Source: Escallonia rubra (Eukaryota > Streptophyta > Magnoliopsida > Escalloniales > Escalloniaceae). Taken from it: a stretch of DNA of 64,000 nucleotides. Location of the stretch: NCBI GenBank assembly GCA_033065855.1, contig JAVXUO010002858.1:186001-250000 (forward strand), in the 5' to 3' direction. Below, piece after piece: positions 56,001 through 64,000 of the stretch. A program made the translations under genes and the position numbers. The notes beneath the pieces were generated by a model. That model worked only from the letters and a program-made list of their open reading frames with translations, made no database searches and was not told the origin of the DNA. The first letter of the stretch is position 1. Each line of letters begins with the position of its first letter.

Positions 56001-58997
56001 ATTTGCTTTTTCTATGTTTGCTATTTCAAAGTACCAAAATACCGTTCATGGATACTTTTCAAGCACCCTAAACAGCCTCTATTAGCCAATGAAGACCCTC
56101 TTTGTTGTTTCTAAACCCGAAGCCTAACTTCTTAATTCGAAATCCCATATACCTAATCCCCAGCCCACCATACCAGCTTGTCGGATAGCCTTATGTACCC
56201 CTTATTAAGGTCCGTCCTACATATTAGGGATCTTCCTATTGCAATGACTTCAGTTTGTTGTCTGGAAAACCGATCTGCTAAACTGAAACCTTGTAATTGG
56301 TCGACTTCCTAATATTCCATTGTAATGTGCATGGTCTAATGAGATACGAGCCCATCTGACGCGGCAGTCATAATATGGAATGGTTTTTTCTATGCCATCC
56401 TTGTTACTTCATTCTCCCTTCCTTGAATATGAGTTTTCTCTAAATGGCATATGTGGAAGCATCCATCTCAAAACCAATTGGCTATGAGGGGAGAGTCCCA
56501 CAAGGCTTATATACTGTAATATTAGTTATTATTTTCCCGATGTGGGATTGATATCTCAACAGTATCAATTTTTTTGGAGTTACATCCTTGAACTTTACCT
56601 AAGTTCAATAATCACACAAAACTAATAATGAAAATTTTCAAGTGACTCTTGTTTAACAACCAGGAAATCTAATTTTCTTGTGACGAGAGATGTAATGTCC
56701 AAAGATCATGAGCGTTATGATTGTTGGCCTCATTCTTGTTATTGTAAAAGAACGGGTCGATGGAGGTTATTGTTGTCGAAGATTCTTTTGGAAGTTCTGA
56801 CTTTGCTTGTCTGAAGGTGCTAGCTAGTTAAGCCTAGGCCGTGACCTATTTCAGTAGTTATCATGAGTTACATGGGCATTCATGTGTATAGGTATGAGCA
56901 GGCCAGTTCAAGATTATCACGAGGATCTGCGGTGAATCCCATGCAATTAGACTTGGGGCTTAGTTCGGTTAATGTAGGAATTTGAGCCATAACAAGAATA
57001 GTGTTGGTCCATTGTGATGTGGACGTCATGGATGGAAACACGGAGCAGTCTAGTATCAATATTGGGTTAAGTCTGTGAATGCCAGCCCTCCTCAGACCCT
57101 GCAGTGGCAGGAGCTTTATGCATTGGGGCCACCCCATCATATTATTACTAACTGGTACTTCTGTCTTTTTTTTGATGCAGTTGCCTCTATTGCTTCTAGG
57201 CCTTTTTCTGCAAATGTTGGAACTTCGAAAGTTCAGGGAAAATCAACTATCACCTGGTTAACTGGACAACGGTTCTATTTCACAGTTGTGGTTGGATGCT
57301 TTTGAAGTTTGGGGTTTAAATATTTCACTACATTTAGATTGGAAGTGACAGTTGTTAATAGAAGGTTAGGGAGGGGGTGTCTTTTGCTTTTCCTGTGGTC
57401 TATGTTACATGGACTCTTCAAAATGCGTGAAATACCCGTGTGGGACACTCGACACTTGGACATGGGTATGGGATATGTGTCCGACACATCCGGTAGGATG
57501 TGCTACTAAGAACACTATATTATATTTTTTCTTTTAGTTCGTTATTTAGATGATTTCAGTTTAAATTGAAACGATTTAGGTAACTTAAAACACCAAGTAC
57601 ACTAAGTAAAATACAGGAATAGATAGGAACATTTTGTCGTGTCCCCATGTCTTGGGTTTTGAGAAATAGACAAATCCGACACTTGGACATGTATGCGACT
57701 CGTACCAAGTCCATGTAACAAGCTGCGGTCTTATGATTTGCGAGGGGGGGGGGGGGGGTGTGAAATGCTACGCTGCCCTTTGATGCGGATATCAAGAAAG
57801 TAAATATGTTGGTCGCTCTCATCTGGCAGAACCAATTACCTGTTTATCATCGCTTCCCGGTTACTATCACACTAACTTTCTCGTAGTTGATACCGTACTG
57901 CATGATTTGTTATTCTAGTGATTTTGTGTAACCTTTCTGTATAAAATTTAAGGTCTTTAATTGTTAGTTTATGCTGTATTAAGTGCTTCCTCGGTCTTAA
58001 CAGCAGCCTACAATGGAATGAACTATGGACCAAATGGAGGAAGGTTTCAAAATAGGAGGTTTCAGAATAATAAGGTTCATTCTTTTTCTTGATACTTCTA
58101 CCTAAGTGCACTACCAGTGGTGATTAGCTAGTTGTTATGTTCATTTGCATGGTATATAAGATAACCATTTTCAGATATCTTGTTGGTCTAGTCCAAAAGA
58201 ACGAAGAAGCTATTTGTGCTTTTGTCCAGGGATGAGCTTCACCTAGAAGGCAAAAGCTTCAATAATAATCTAAATAAGTGGTATGACCATCCTTGAGGGG
58301 ACTATGCAGTTCATTTGACCCACATCCCTCTGCGAATACATGTTTAATGAACGGACATGGCCTGGCTTCCTTTATTCTCTCAAAATGAATAAAATAAAAT
58401 TTGCTATAGTTTGTGACCTGTATAGAACCTAAATGGCCAGTTTGCTTCTTAGTCCAAAGTCTTGAACCCAGTTTAATGTATTGCAACGAGTTAAATGGAA
58501 GTGTTCTGGAAGTTGGATTGACAAAAGGTTTCCTGGTGCAGGAAGACAGGAGTACCTCAATGACCATCGGTGTTGCAGATGAGCATATAGGAATTGTTGT
58601 TGGTCGTGGTGGAAGGAACATTGTAGATATCACCCAGGTATCTACGCAGGCTTGTGATTTTTATCCTCAGGCTTGGGATTTGTCTCCCTTTTCGGTGACT
58701 AGTTTTTTTTTTATTACCCTTTTGCAGGTGAGTGGGGCAAGGATAAAGATATCAGACAGAGGTGATTTTATTCCTGGGACATCCGAGAGGTAGGAAGATG
58801 ATGACTATCCTTGCTATCTGGCTGAGCAATAGAGCAAATATGGTTGTCACACTTTTGACTCCCTTTCTCCGTTTTTTCACAGGAAAGTGACCATCTCAGG
58901 ATCACAAAAGGCAATCCGTGTAGCTGAGACCATGATATTGAACAAGGTCTCTTCTGCTGCTGAGATTGCCGCTGTTGCTGCTGCTACTGAGAGGTGA
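44058..58997 (+). CDS. BTR1: BTR1-like triple-KH RNA-binding protein
   Basis: Eight coding exons: 44058-44133, 45539-45777, 45855-45961, 52540-52733, 58007-58074 (or from 58004), 58542-58637, 58728-58789 and 58883-58997. They total 957 nt and give about 318 residues, and all phases agree. Three KH domains show their GxxG loops: GKGG at 48-51 ([17 protein letters not shown]), GKGG at 134-137 ([15 protein letters not shown]) and GRGG at 249-252 ([15 protein letters not shown]). KH folds bind single-stranded RNA. The Arabidopsis ortholog, from memory, binds tomato mosaic virus RNA and limits its multiplication, and exists as long and short isoforms. This model corresponds to the short form, because the tyrosine/proline-rich linker between KH2 and KH3 is brief ([16 protein letters not shown]). 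Introns 3 and 4 are 6.6 and 5.3 kb and full of mobile DNA. Intron 4 has a GC donor. No coding break was seen. Confidence 0.93.
44134..45538 (+). other. BTR1 intron 1
   Basis: Donor TCTG|GTACTCTC at 44134, immediately followed by a (CT)n run, and acceptor GTTAAG at 45538. The split codon (G plus AC) gives Asp26. Its content is AT-rich, with no repeat boundary recognised. Confidence 0.8.
46493..47656. mobile_element. Pack-MULE in BTR1 intron 3
   Basis: This 1164-bp element has long TIRs (about 46493-46757 and 47382-47656, roughly 270 bp each) beginning GGGTTAATTA. It is flanked by a perfect 9-bp target duplication, aaaaaatat (46484-46492 and 47657-47665). The TIR arms share long identical blocks, for example AACTTTTGCAATAGTGTCCC and GCACATGCCATTTTGGCATG, so the insertion is fairly young. 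Differences include expanded GT or CT microsatellites. No transposase is present. The 625-bp interior is a near-complete copy of a host gene with its upstream flank. It lies in the sense intron of BTR1. Confidence 0.92.
46920..47396 (+). pseudogene. Captured host gene: small [13 protein letters not shown]-type plant protein
   Basis: ATG at 46920 opens a 109-residue frame. A Lys/Gln-rich N-terminus is followed by [28 protein letters not shown], a proline/glutamine-rich linker and [22 protein letters not shown] at 47247-47249 interrupts, after which the same frame continues for 48 codons: [32 protein letters not shown], and a stop at 47394-47396 that lies inside the right TIR. Small plant proteins sharing [13 protein letters not shown] near the N-terminus and a GLSTIPE-type C-terminal motif form a known plant family of hydrophilic proteins of uncertain function, some similar to MAP-kinase-substrate proteins. 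No intron is evident. A possible captured TATA (TTATATAGCC, 46864) lies about 55 bp upstream. One stop codon breaks it, and the C-terminal end is supplied by the transposon. Confidence 0.7.
48004..48089 (+). repeat. 43-bp perfect tandem duplication
   Basis: GAAGAAGCCCTTAAAAACTG through CCCATACAGGTT occurs twice in succession without a visible mismatch, in BTR1 intron 3. Confidence 0.85.
48800..51385 (+). mobile_element. LTR-retrotransposon remnant in BTR1 intron 3
   Basis: Internal sequence to about 49867, including a gag-type zinc knuckle ([16 protein letters not shown]2CX4HX4C, near 49262-49305). It is followed by a purine tract AAGCACAGGGGA and an LTR (49868-51385) starting TGATAGGGA and ending TATCA. 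The LTR is interrupted by a hAT element (50260-51128). Related internal and LTR sequence recurs in intron 4. No left LTR was found and the left limit is approximate. It is a broken fossil of the same nonautonomous family as the element at 53580. Confidence 0.72.
50260..51128. mobile_element. hAT element inserted in an LTR
   Basis: This 869-bp element is flanked by a perfect 8-bp target duplication, gagaccac (50252-50259 and 51129-51136). Inverted ends are CTATGAAGCACCGGTGCGG and, reversed from the right, CTAAGAAGCACGGACACGG. Subterminal GGGTGCGG and CCGCACCC repeats are dense on both sides. The interior has a GA-rich stretch (50471-50520) and an AT-rich half, with no transposase. Sibling LTRs at 53.9 and 55.9 kb lack the insert, which confirms its boundaries. 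Confidence 0.88.
53580..56226 (+). mobile_element. Short nonautonomous LTR retrotransposon in BTR1 intron 4
   Basis: 5' LTR 53580-54194, then a primer-binding-like CTGGCATCAGAGAC (initiator-Met-tRNA type) at 54197, about 1.4 kb of interior, and 3' LTR 55618-56226. It is flanked by a 5-bp target duplication, gggat (53575-53579 and 56227-56231). The LTRs begin TGATAGGGATC. The interior has an internal duplication (TTTTTGCCAAACGTGAAG-type block at about 55285 and 55447), no reverse transcriptase, and matches the internal remnant in intron 3. It is broken, with many breaks. The LTRs are visibly diverged, so the insertion is old. Confidence 0.8.
56447..56562 (+). repeat. Dispersed ~110-bp repeat, third copy
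   Basis: GGAAGCATCCATCTCAAAAC, then CCAATTGGCTATGAGG, a GAGAGTCCCACAAGG block and CCGATGTGGGATTGATATCTC. It is related to the two copies at 3901-4260 and is the best preserved of the three. Confidence 0.55.
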
Positions 58998-60420
58998 TAT
59001 TTATAAAGTTCCCCATCTGTTCCCGTTGAGAATTTTGTTAGTAGACCTACCTGCAATTTCTGACACACAAGGCAAATGTTGAAACTATATCCAGACTTCT
59101 TCTCCGTGACGAGTGAGCAAGAGCAGAAGTGTATCACTGAAAGAGAGCTTCATATCGGCTTCTTAAAGAATATAGATGTTAAAAAAAGTCATTATAATTG
59201 ATTTGGTTGACCAATATAGCTATCAATCATTGTATACACTCTTCTTAATCTTCAATTGGTAGTCGGTATGTCACGACTGTCTTACAAGTGTCATCTTTTT
59301 GATAGCATTATATTTCTTTTTATTCGATTTAACTTGTGGATGCTTCTGATTAACATGACTTCTTATTGAATATGGCACACTGATAGTAGTTCATTTAATA
59401 TTGGTTACATTGGAATTTTTTGTTTTTTTATGATTTTGATTCCCTCTTTTGTGGTTTTTTTTTGTTATTGGTTGGATTAGAAAAATCCGACTTTTTTTTA
59501 CAAACCTGATTTATGGCTAAAAAAGACAGTGGTAGGCATGGAGGGCAGCTGAATCAATGCTTTTTTAGATTTCTCATATATTAGCTGTAATGCGTGTTGT
59601 AAGTAAACCTCAATTTCCGACGCATAAACGCCTTCATACTCTTAACTTCTTCGGATCTTGGTGTTATCATTGCGACATTGCTGTAGTAGAATGGTGCAAT
59701 GGGTGAGAATAGTGCAGTGCAATTGTCAAAGATAGCCTTGGTTTCGGAAAGTGTCTTTTCATACTGACAAAAAAATAAAAATAAAGTGTGGGGTGTGAAC
59801 TTTTTTGCAGCTACATAGGGTTTTTGCCTAAGGTTTTGGTATTTAGAGAGTCAGCTGAACACTTTCTGCGGTAAAATCCTTCGGTGACACTTTTGTTACG
59901 ACAGATGCGTTGTTACGTGATTTACCGAGTAATTACAGTAGTACACAAAATAGTTTTTTTGGCATATAGGAAGTTTGGTGGCAAAGACAAGTATTGAAAA
60001 TTTATGACAAAAATCTGTAGAAATCAAAATCCAAACAGTAGGACAATGAAACCTATTTCTCGCAATTCAATAGTAGTCCAAAGAGGTGAATAGAGCCAAA
60101 ATTACGGTAGATATGTAAAAAGCAAGTCTGGTTAAGCCTTATTTTTAAATGGAATGTAACGGTGTAGGGATCCATATTTAAACGTAAGTAGTATCTATTT
60201 CAAACATATGTTCTCAAAAGTTAATTTTTGGCTAATAGGATATATCTTGCATTTAAAAGAAAAAAATAAAAATAAAAACTTCATCTAAGGACATATCTTT
60301 TTAAGAAAAGATTCGTAAGAAGATACGTAACTTAATATTATAATACAAATATGTAACAAGCCGTGTTGGTTAGGCAAAATGTTAGTACAATAGTACTTTA
60401 CATATAGTAAGCAAAACAGA
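58998..60420 (+). other. BTR1 3' UTR and downstream intergenic
   Basis: AT-rich DNA after the TGA at 58995-58997. Without a clear AATAAA the polyadenylation site cannot be fixed, although several TGTAT/TTGTAA-like far-upstream motifs lie at 59220-59400. No further exon of BTR1 is expected, since the frame ends in AAATER as in the family. No other gene was seen. Confidence 0.45.
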
Positions 60421-60429
60421 AAGCAAAAT

Positions 60430-61560
60430 GGAGTGCCAAACATTGTCGACATTTACAATAGTAGCAAGGCCGGCTGCTTCGATCAGTCAGCAATTGCAAT
60501 TGCTTCCCAGTGGCTTCCTGCACAAGTGGAAAGAAGAGCTGGGGCATGGCATACCATACATGACTCAAGTTGCTATAGCGCTTATGTTCTCTTCTCGGTC
60601 ATCTATGCAATTAAATGCAGATTTAATTGTCTGTGTATTTGGATACACCGAAATGAGTGTATTTTTCGGCAACAAACTTTCAACCCTCTACAATAACTCC
60701 GTAAAATCAAAGCCTTGACACAACTCTATTCTTGTTTACTAAACTCTCAAATAAAACGCAGCACATATAATCCTACCTCCCGGCCGTTCATTATACCCCA
60801 TACAATCGATCCAACCACCTCAAATATACTACATCGTCAATGCCGCATACCTTTACATCATACCCTCCATCATGGCCCGTACCCCATCTCTGGCTATACC
60901 ACATTATACCTCTGTATAGTGTACAACCCCGTTCGACACAAATCTGGTTTTGGACTCCTTGGTACCTCTCCATCTGGTGACCACATTGGTTACATTCTAT
61001 GCAATTTCAGGGCCTGCTCATTGCAAGATGCCCAAGGCCACTCCATTTTGCGTTCACTTCAATGGGCACAAAGAAACCGACTATCACATTTACAACTATT
61101 TACTAACGCAACATCTCTTTTATCACAGATGGCGGATGCGGAAAACTTATGGCCTGTGATGATGCCTATTGTGTATGATATTTGTGACATTGGCGCTACT
61201 TTCCCCTTTTGTGTAATCTATAGTAGTGATCCACACCAACTACAGACAGCTTCCTCTTTTGCTCGGCTGGCATGTGGTTCAGATCATCTTTGGAACCATG
61301 AATGGAGCTCTAGTCCTGCGTAAATATTCTAGTCATGGAGGTCCATCAGGCGCACCTAAAGACTTTGGGCATCATCCTATTTTATTAATAGCTCAGGCAC
61401 ACCAGAAGACTTTGGGCATCAGCATCAGAAGGCTTTTTGCCACACGGCTTGCTTTTTGGATATATACAACTGATGTCTTTTGTAACAGCTCAGGTTTCCA
61501 TTATAGTACTATGCACGTTCCAGGCCCTGCTCTGAGCCTTTGTTGTTGAAATGAGGTTCC
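60430..61560 (+). mobile_element. LINE 3' end with RNase H-like remnant (plus strand)
   Basis: Near 60640 a frame reads IHRNECIFRQQTF, the typical tail after the zf-RVT domain of plant L1 ORF2. The frame 60715-61323 (202 residues) then contains an RNase H-like region: SGFGLLGTSPSGDHIGY, LRSLQWAQRNRLSHLQLFTNA and SSFARLACG, a pattern matching the RVT_3-type RNase H fold of plant L1 elements. The frame is not intact upstream. It faces the minus-strand LINE to its right. Confidence 0.6.
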
Positions 61561-62054
61561 AACGTAAATAAAGGATTTCCACATTGCATGAGCTTGAGCT
61601 TTTACTTTCTTCATGATGGAAATTTAGTCAAATTTCACTTCTCTAAAGCATATTTCATTTCTTTGTAGCCATATATGCCATAGAGTGGAGAAGATGGTGG
61701 TTGATCCACACAATAAGCCATTCGATGAAGCTCGGTAATGGTTGTTCTAAGCAGAGTCTAAATGTCTAGCCAAATCGGGCTGCACGAATTTGAGGGCATT
61801 TTAAGAAAATATGCTCCCAATATCCTGTCTCTGAATTGAATTGCAGAAGACACACTCTGCATCTCCGTAATTCTCAGTCTTAGCAGCCTATCTTTTGTAG
61901 GTTCCCAAAGGAATATTTGGAGCTTGTGTGCAAGCAGAGCTTCCTGAGACGCTTCCAAGTCTTCGATGTAATGCGGCTTCCTGGATTAACATTTGGATTT
62001 TCACTTCCAGTTTTTGAGCAATTTTTATAGTATAATAGCTGATAGCCTGCCTTT

Positions 62055-62280
62055 AGAAGTTGTTGCCAGAAGTGGTTAAGTCCCAGAAGAGTTTGGCTGG
62101 AAAACCACCCCTAGAGATATGATTGCTTCTGATGCTTAAGGAAATGTCGTCTGAAAAAATGTCTTTTAAGTAACTGTGATTCCCTTTGCTTATTTGTATT
62201 GTAGATCAGCCACCCTGGTTATTGAAAGGTCATTTCGTTGATAATCCTTGAGCACTGCTGGTTGTATATCATTCCACCAA
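62055..62280 (+). repeat. Near-identical direct repeat, copy 1
   Basis: This 226-bp segment matches 63037-63262 with a single visible difference near its left end. Similarity continues to the right, but abruptly weaker, to about 62361. Confidence 0.88.
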
Positions 62281-63036
62281 TAGTCATCCCAAATATTTGC
62301 CACCTAAATCCAAGCAAGCAGTCAGTTACAAGATTCCCCTCATAAAGAGATTTTAACAGCCTTAACTTTCAATGGGAATGTAAATACTTTTGTAACCGTA
62401 CCTGCTCATTAGATATGATTCAGACTATATATATGGGCATGATTGTATGCCTTGAAAAAGAGGAGGATAGAGAGCTTTTGCTTTGGTTTAACCTGCCAAG
62501 CTCCGAAATCATTCATATGCACCCATTTTCATGACCTTGTGTCTCAAGATTCTTATGCTGTATGGGGATTATATTATGTCCTCTTTCATGTTGAGTTTAA
62601 GTTATGTCTCTTTATTGGAGATATATATATATTTTTTTTTATTTGTTTTCATTGTACTCAAAGTAAGGTGTTGTGTGAAGCTTCCGGTCCGGTAATGCAA
62701 AATCAGTAGTTACAGCAGAAAAGAGCTGGGCTGTTGTATGCGCGTTGGAACCTATTGCACCGGTACATTCCGTAGGGGCGCGAACCGTCTTAATGATTTC
62801 AACGCCTCAGCCCAGTTTAACAACTTATTTTATAAGGTATTCAAGGTAAATCCTTGGACCATCGAGCATTTGGTAAAAGCAATGTAATGAATTATGGAGC
62901 GTTAAGGTAAACGTATTTTTCGTACTCACAAAATTCAGAGGTAATTGTTTTATTATTATTATTTTTTGCTATTCAAGAAGTCTCGTTATTATAGTAAGCT
63001 TGCTAATAAAATACATGTTATGGAATATTTTCCAAC

Positions 63037-63262
63037 AGAAGTAGTTGCCAGAAGTGGTTAAGTCCCAGAAGAGTTTGGCTGGAAAACCACCCCTAGAGAT
63101 ATGATTGCTTCTGATGCTTAAGGAAATGTCGTCTGAAAAAATGTCTTTTAAGTAACTGTGATTCCCTTTGCTTATTTGTATTGTAGATCAGCCACCCTGG
63201 TTATTGAAAGGTCATTTCGTTGATAATCCTTGAGCACTGCTGGTTGTATATCATTCCACCAA
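63037..63262 (+). repeat. Near-identical direct repeat, copy 2
   Basis: Partner of 62055-62280, with copy starts 982 bp apart. Beyond 63262 the partners diverge with several length differences up to about 63372. Confidence 0.88.
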
Positions 63263-63370
63263 CCAACCAATATTCATCCCAAATATTTACCACCTCAAAT
63301 CCGGAAGCAAGCAGTCACGACCCTGTAAGATTCCCCTCCATGCCCAAGAGATATTTCCTATAGCCTTAAC

Positions 63371-64000
63371 TTAAAGAGAATGACTTGCGGTGGCGATGTT
63401 TACCACCAAGTACTTGACTCAGAAGAAGCCAGAGCTGATCTTGAATTAAATTCTAGTTGGTTTTTGGCCAGGAGTGCATAAATGAATAGTGCTGTTGCAG
63501 CGAACAACCTCTAAAAAATACCATATGGAAGGAAATATTTTATGAAGTCGCCATCTTATTTAATTAAACAAAAAAAATCAAGAAATGAGTCTAAAAATGT
63601 CCAAGAAGACAACTAATCTATCGAAAACAAAAAAATGAGTTCAGGGACTAAGTTATGCAGCGGGAATATGCTAGGCACCCGTCACACCCTTTCAGTCTCT
63701 ACTTCGTTTCTATTGATTTTTGGTCTTTAAAACATATAAGATATGAAGTGTGCAATAACACTAACTCTAAGTTTGTTTATTTTTTGTATTCGACATCAGA
63801 AATCGAATTGCCTACGTATTCGGTAAAACTAATCGGAATCAAAATCACCGTAGTTCGACTCTGGTCCTAAAAAAGATAAAACTCTTTTTTTTATTTTATG
63901 GGAAAACTTATAAATCCCTACAACTTGGGTACACAATGGCGAGGACTCTATTCATAACGGTGATCTCAATGGAGCAATGTCGAAAAGAGCCTTTCAAACC
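63371..64000. other. Intergenic end of window
   Basis: No gene is supported. The stretch at about 63833-63895 (ATCAAAATCACCGTAGTTCG, then CTCTTTTTTT) resembles part of the gypsy LTR-like copy at 41425-41520, so a small fragment of that family may lie here. Confidence 0.35.

Larger units (their letters stand above)
52734..58003 (+). other. BTR1 intron 4 with GC donor (5.3 kb)
   Basis: The donor is TATGCAG|GCATGACT at 52734 and the acceptor TTAACAGCAG ends at 58003 or 58006. No GT donor lies between the conserved PYA codons and the in-frame TAA at 52745. The GC site restores the phase (G plus CC gives Ala) and the conserved reading into YNGMNY. It holds an LTR element (53580-56226), one dispersed ~110-bp repeat (56447-56562) and a strong but unpaired acceptor-like site at 57180. 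Confidence 0.75.
61600..63370 (-). mobile_element. LINE 3' part (minus strand), with a near-identical internal duplication
   Basis: Reading minus, blocks resembling NIWDDYWWNDIQPAVLKDYQ and LSITRVADL (two copies, from about 63285 and 62300) precede a zf-RVT-like stretch (61958-61758, KLQIFLWEPTKDRLLRLRI). After that comes LWHIWLQRNEICFREVKF near 61620-61680. These are landmarks of plant L1 ORF2 upstream of, within and after zf-RVT. Stops and frame changes are frequent. The segment 62055-62280 is repeated at 63037-63262. Confidence 0.6.

Noticed and set aside
57181-57303. Extra BTR1 coding exon
   Set aside because: The acceptor is good, but no donor keeps the reading phase, and the translation lacks the linker pattern of known long isoforms. 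Reported only as a finding.

Overview
The window is nuclear DNA of a flowering plant, most likely a eudicot with a fairly large, repeat-rich genome. It has split genes with consensus plant introns, many non-coding stretches, abundant LTR-retrotransposon and DNA-transposon remnants, plant LINE fragments and microsatellites, and no operon structure. The species cannot be named from the sequence.

Two host genes could be modelled exon by exon. The first is a six-exon gene on the minus strand (28209 down to 20690) for a 237-residue, probably plastid-targeted DUF1997 protein. The second is an eight-exon gene on the plus strand (44058 to 58997) for a protein of about 318 residues with three KH domains, the ortholog of Arabidopsis BTR1 (binding to tomato mosaic virus RNA). 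From memory the Arabidopsis counterparts are neighbours (At5g04430 and At5g04440), so the pair looks like conserved microsynteny. Here they are divergent and separated by 16 kb of mobile DNA.

Layout. 1-2236: intergenic DNA with a possible hAT relic. 2237-3898: solo LTR. 4364-5068: Mutator-like (MULE) element. 5.1-10.7 kb: mostly plain intergenic DNA. 10770-16894: gag-only LTR element with target duplication. 16.9-20.6 kb: small tandem repeats, one hAT element, one foldback element and one Harbinger MITE. 20690-28209: DUF1997 gene, with a LINE 3' end in intron 1. 28452-29628: Harbinger-type element. 30421-32244: MULE carrying a BAP31-like gene fragment. 32.3-36.4 kb: decayed coding-like DNA split by a hAT element that itself holds a MULE. 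36.9-37.5 kb: degenerate 60-bp minisatellite. 37.8-43.1 kb: decayed Ty3/gypsy pieces. 44.0-59.0 kb: BTR1, whose large introns 3 and 4 hold a gene-carrying MULE, two LTR-element copies and a hAT. 60.4-63.4 kb: two LINE 3' ends in convergent orientation. The last 600 bases hold little.

The most notable signals are two Pack-MULE-type elements. Each has TIRs and a 9-10 bp target duplication and carries a piece of an ordinary plant gene: a small [13 protein letters not shown]-type protein gene in BTR1 intron 3, and the N-terminal part of a BAP31-like ER membrane protein. Also notable are a non-canonical GC donor and a tandem NAGNAG acceptor at the same BTR1 intron. No bacterial-type system, CRISPR array or viral gene set is present.
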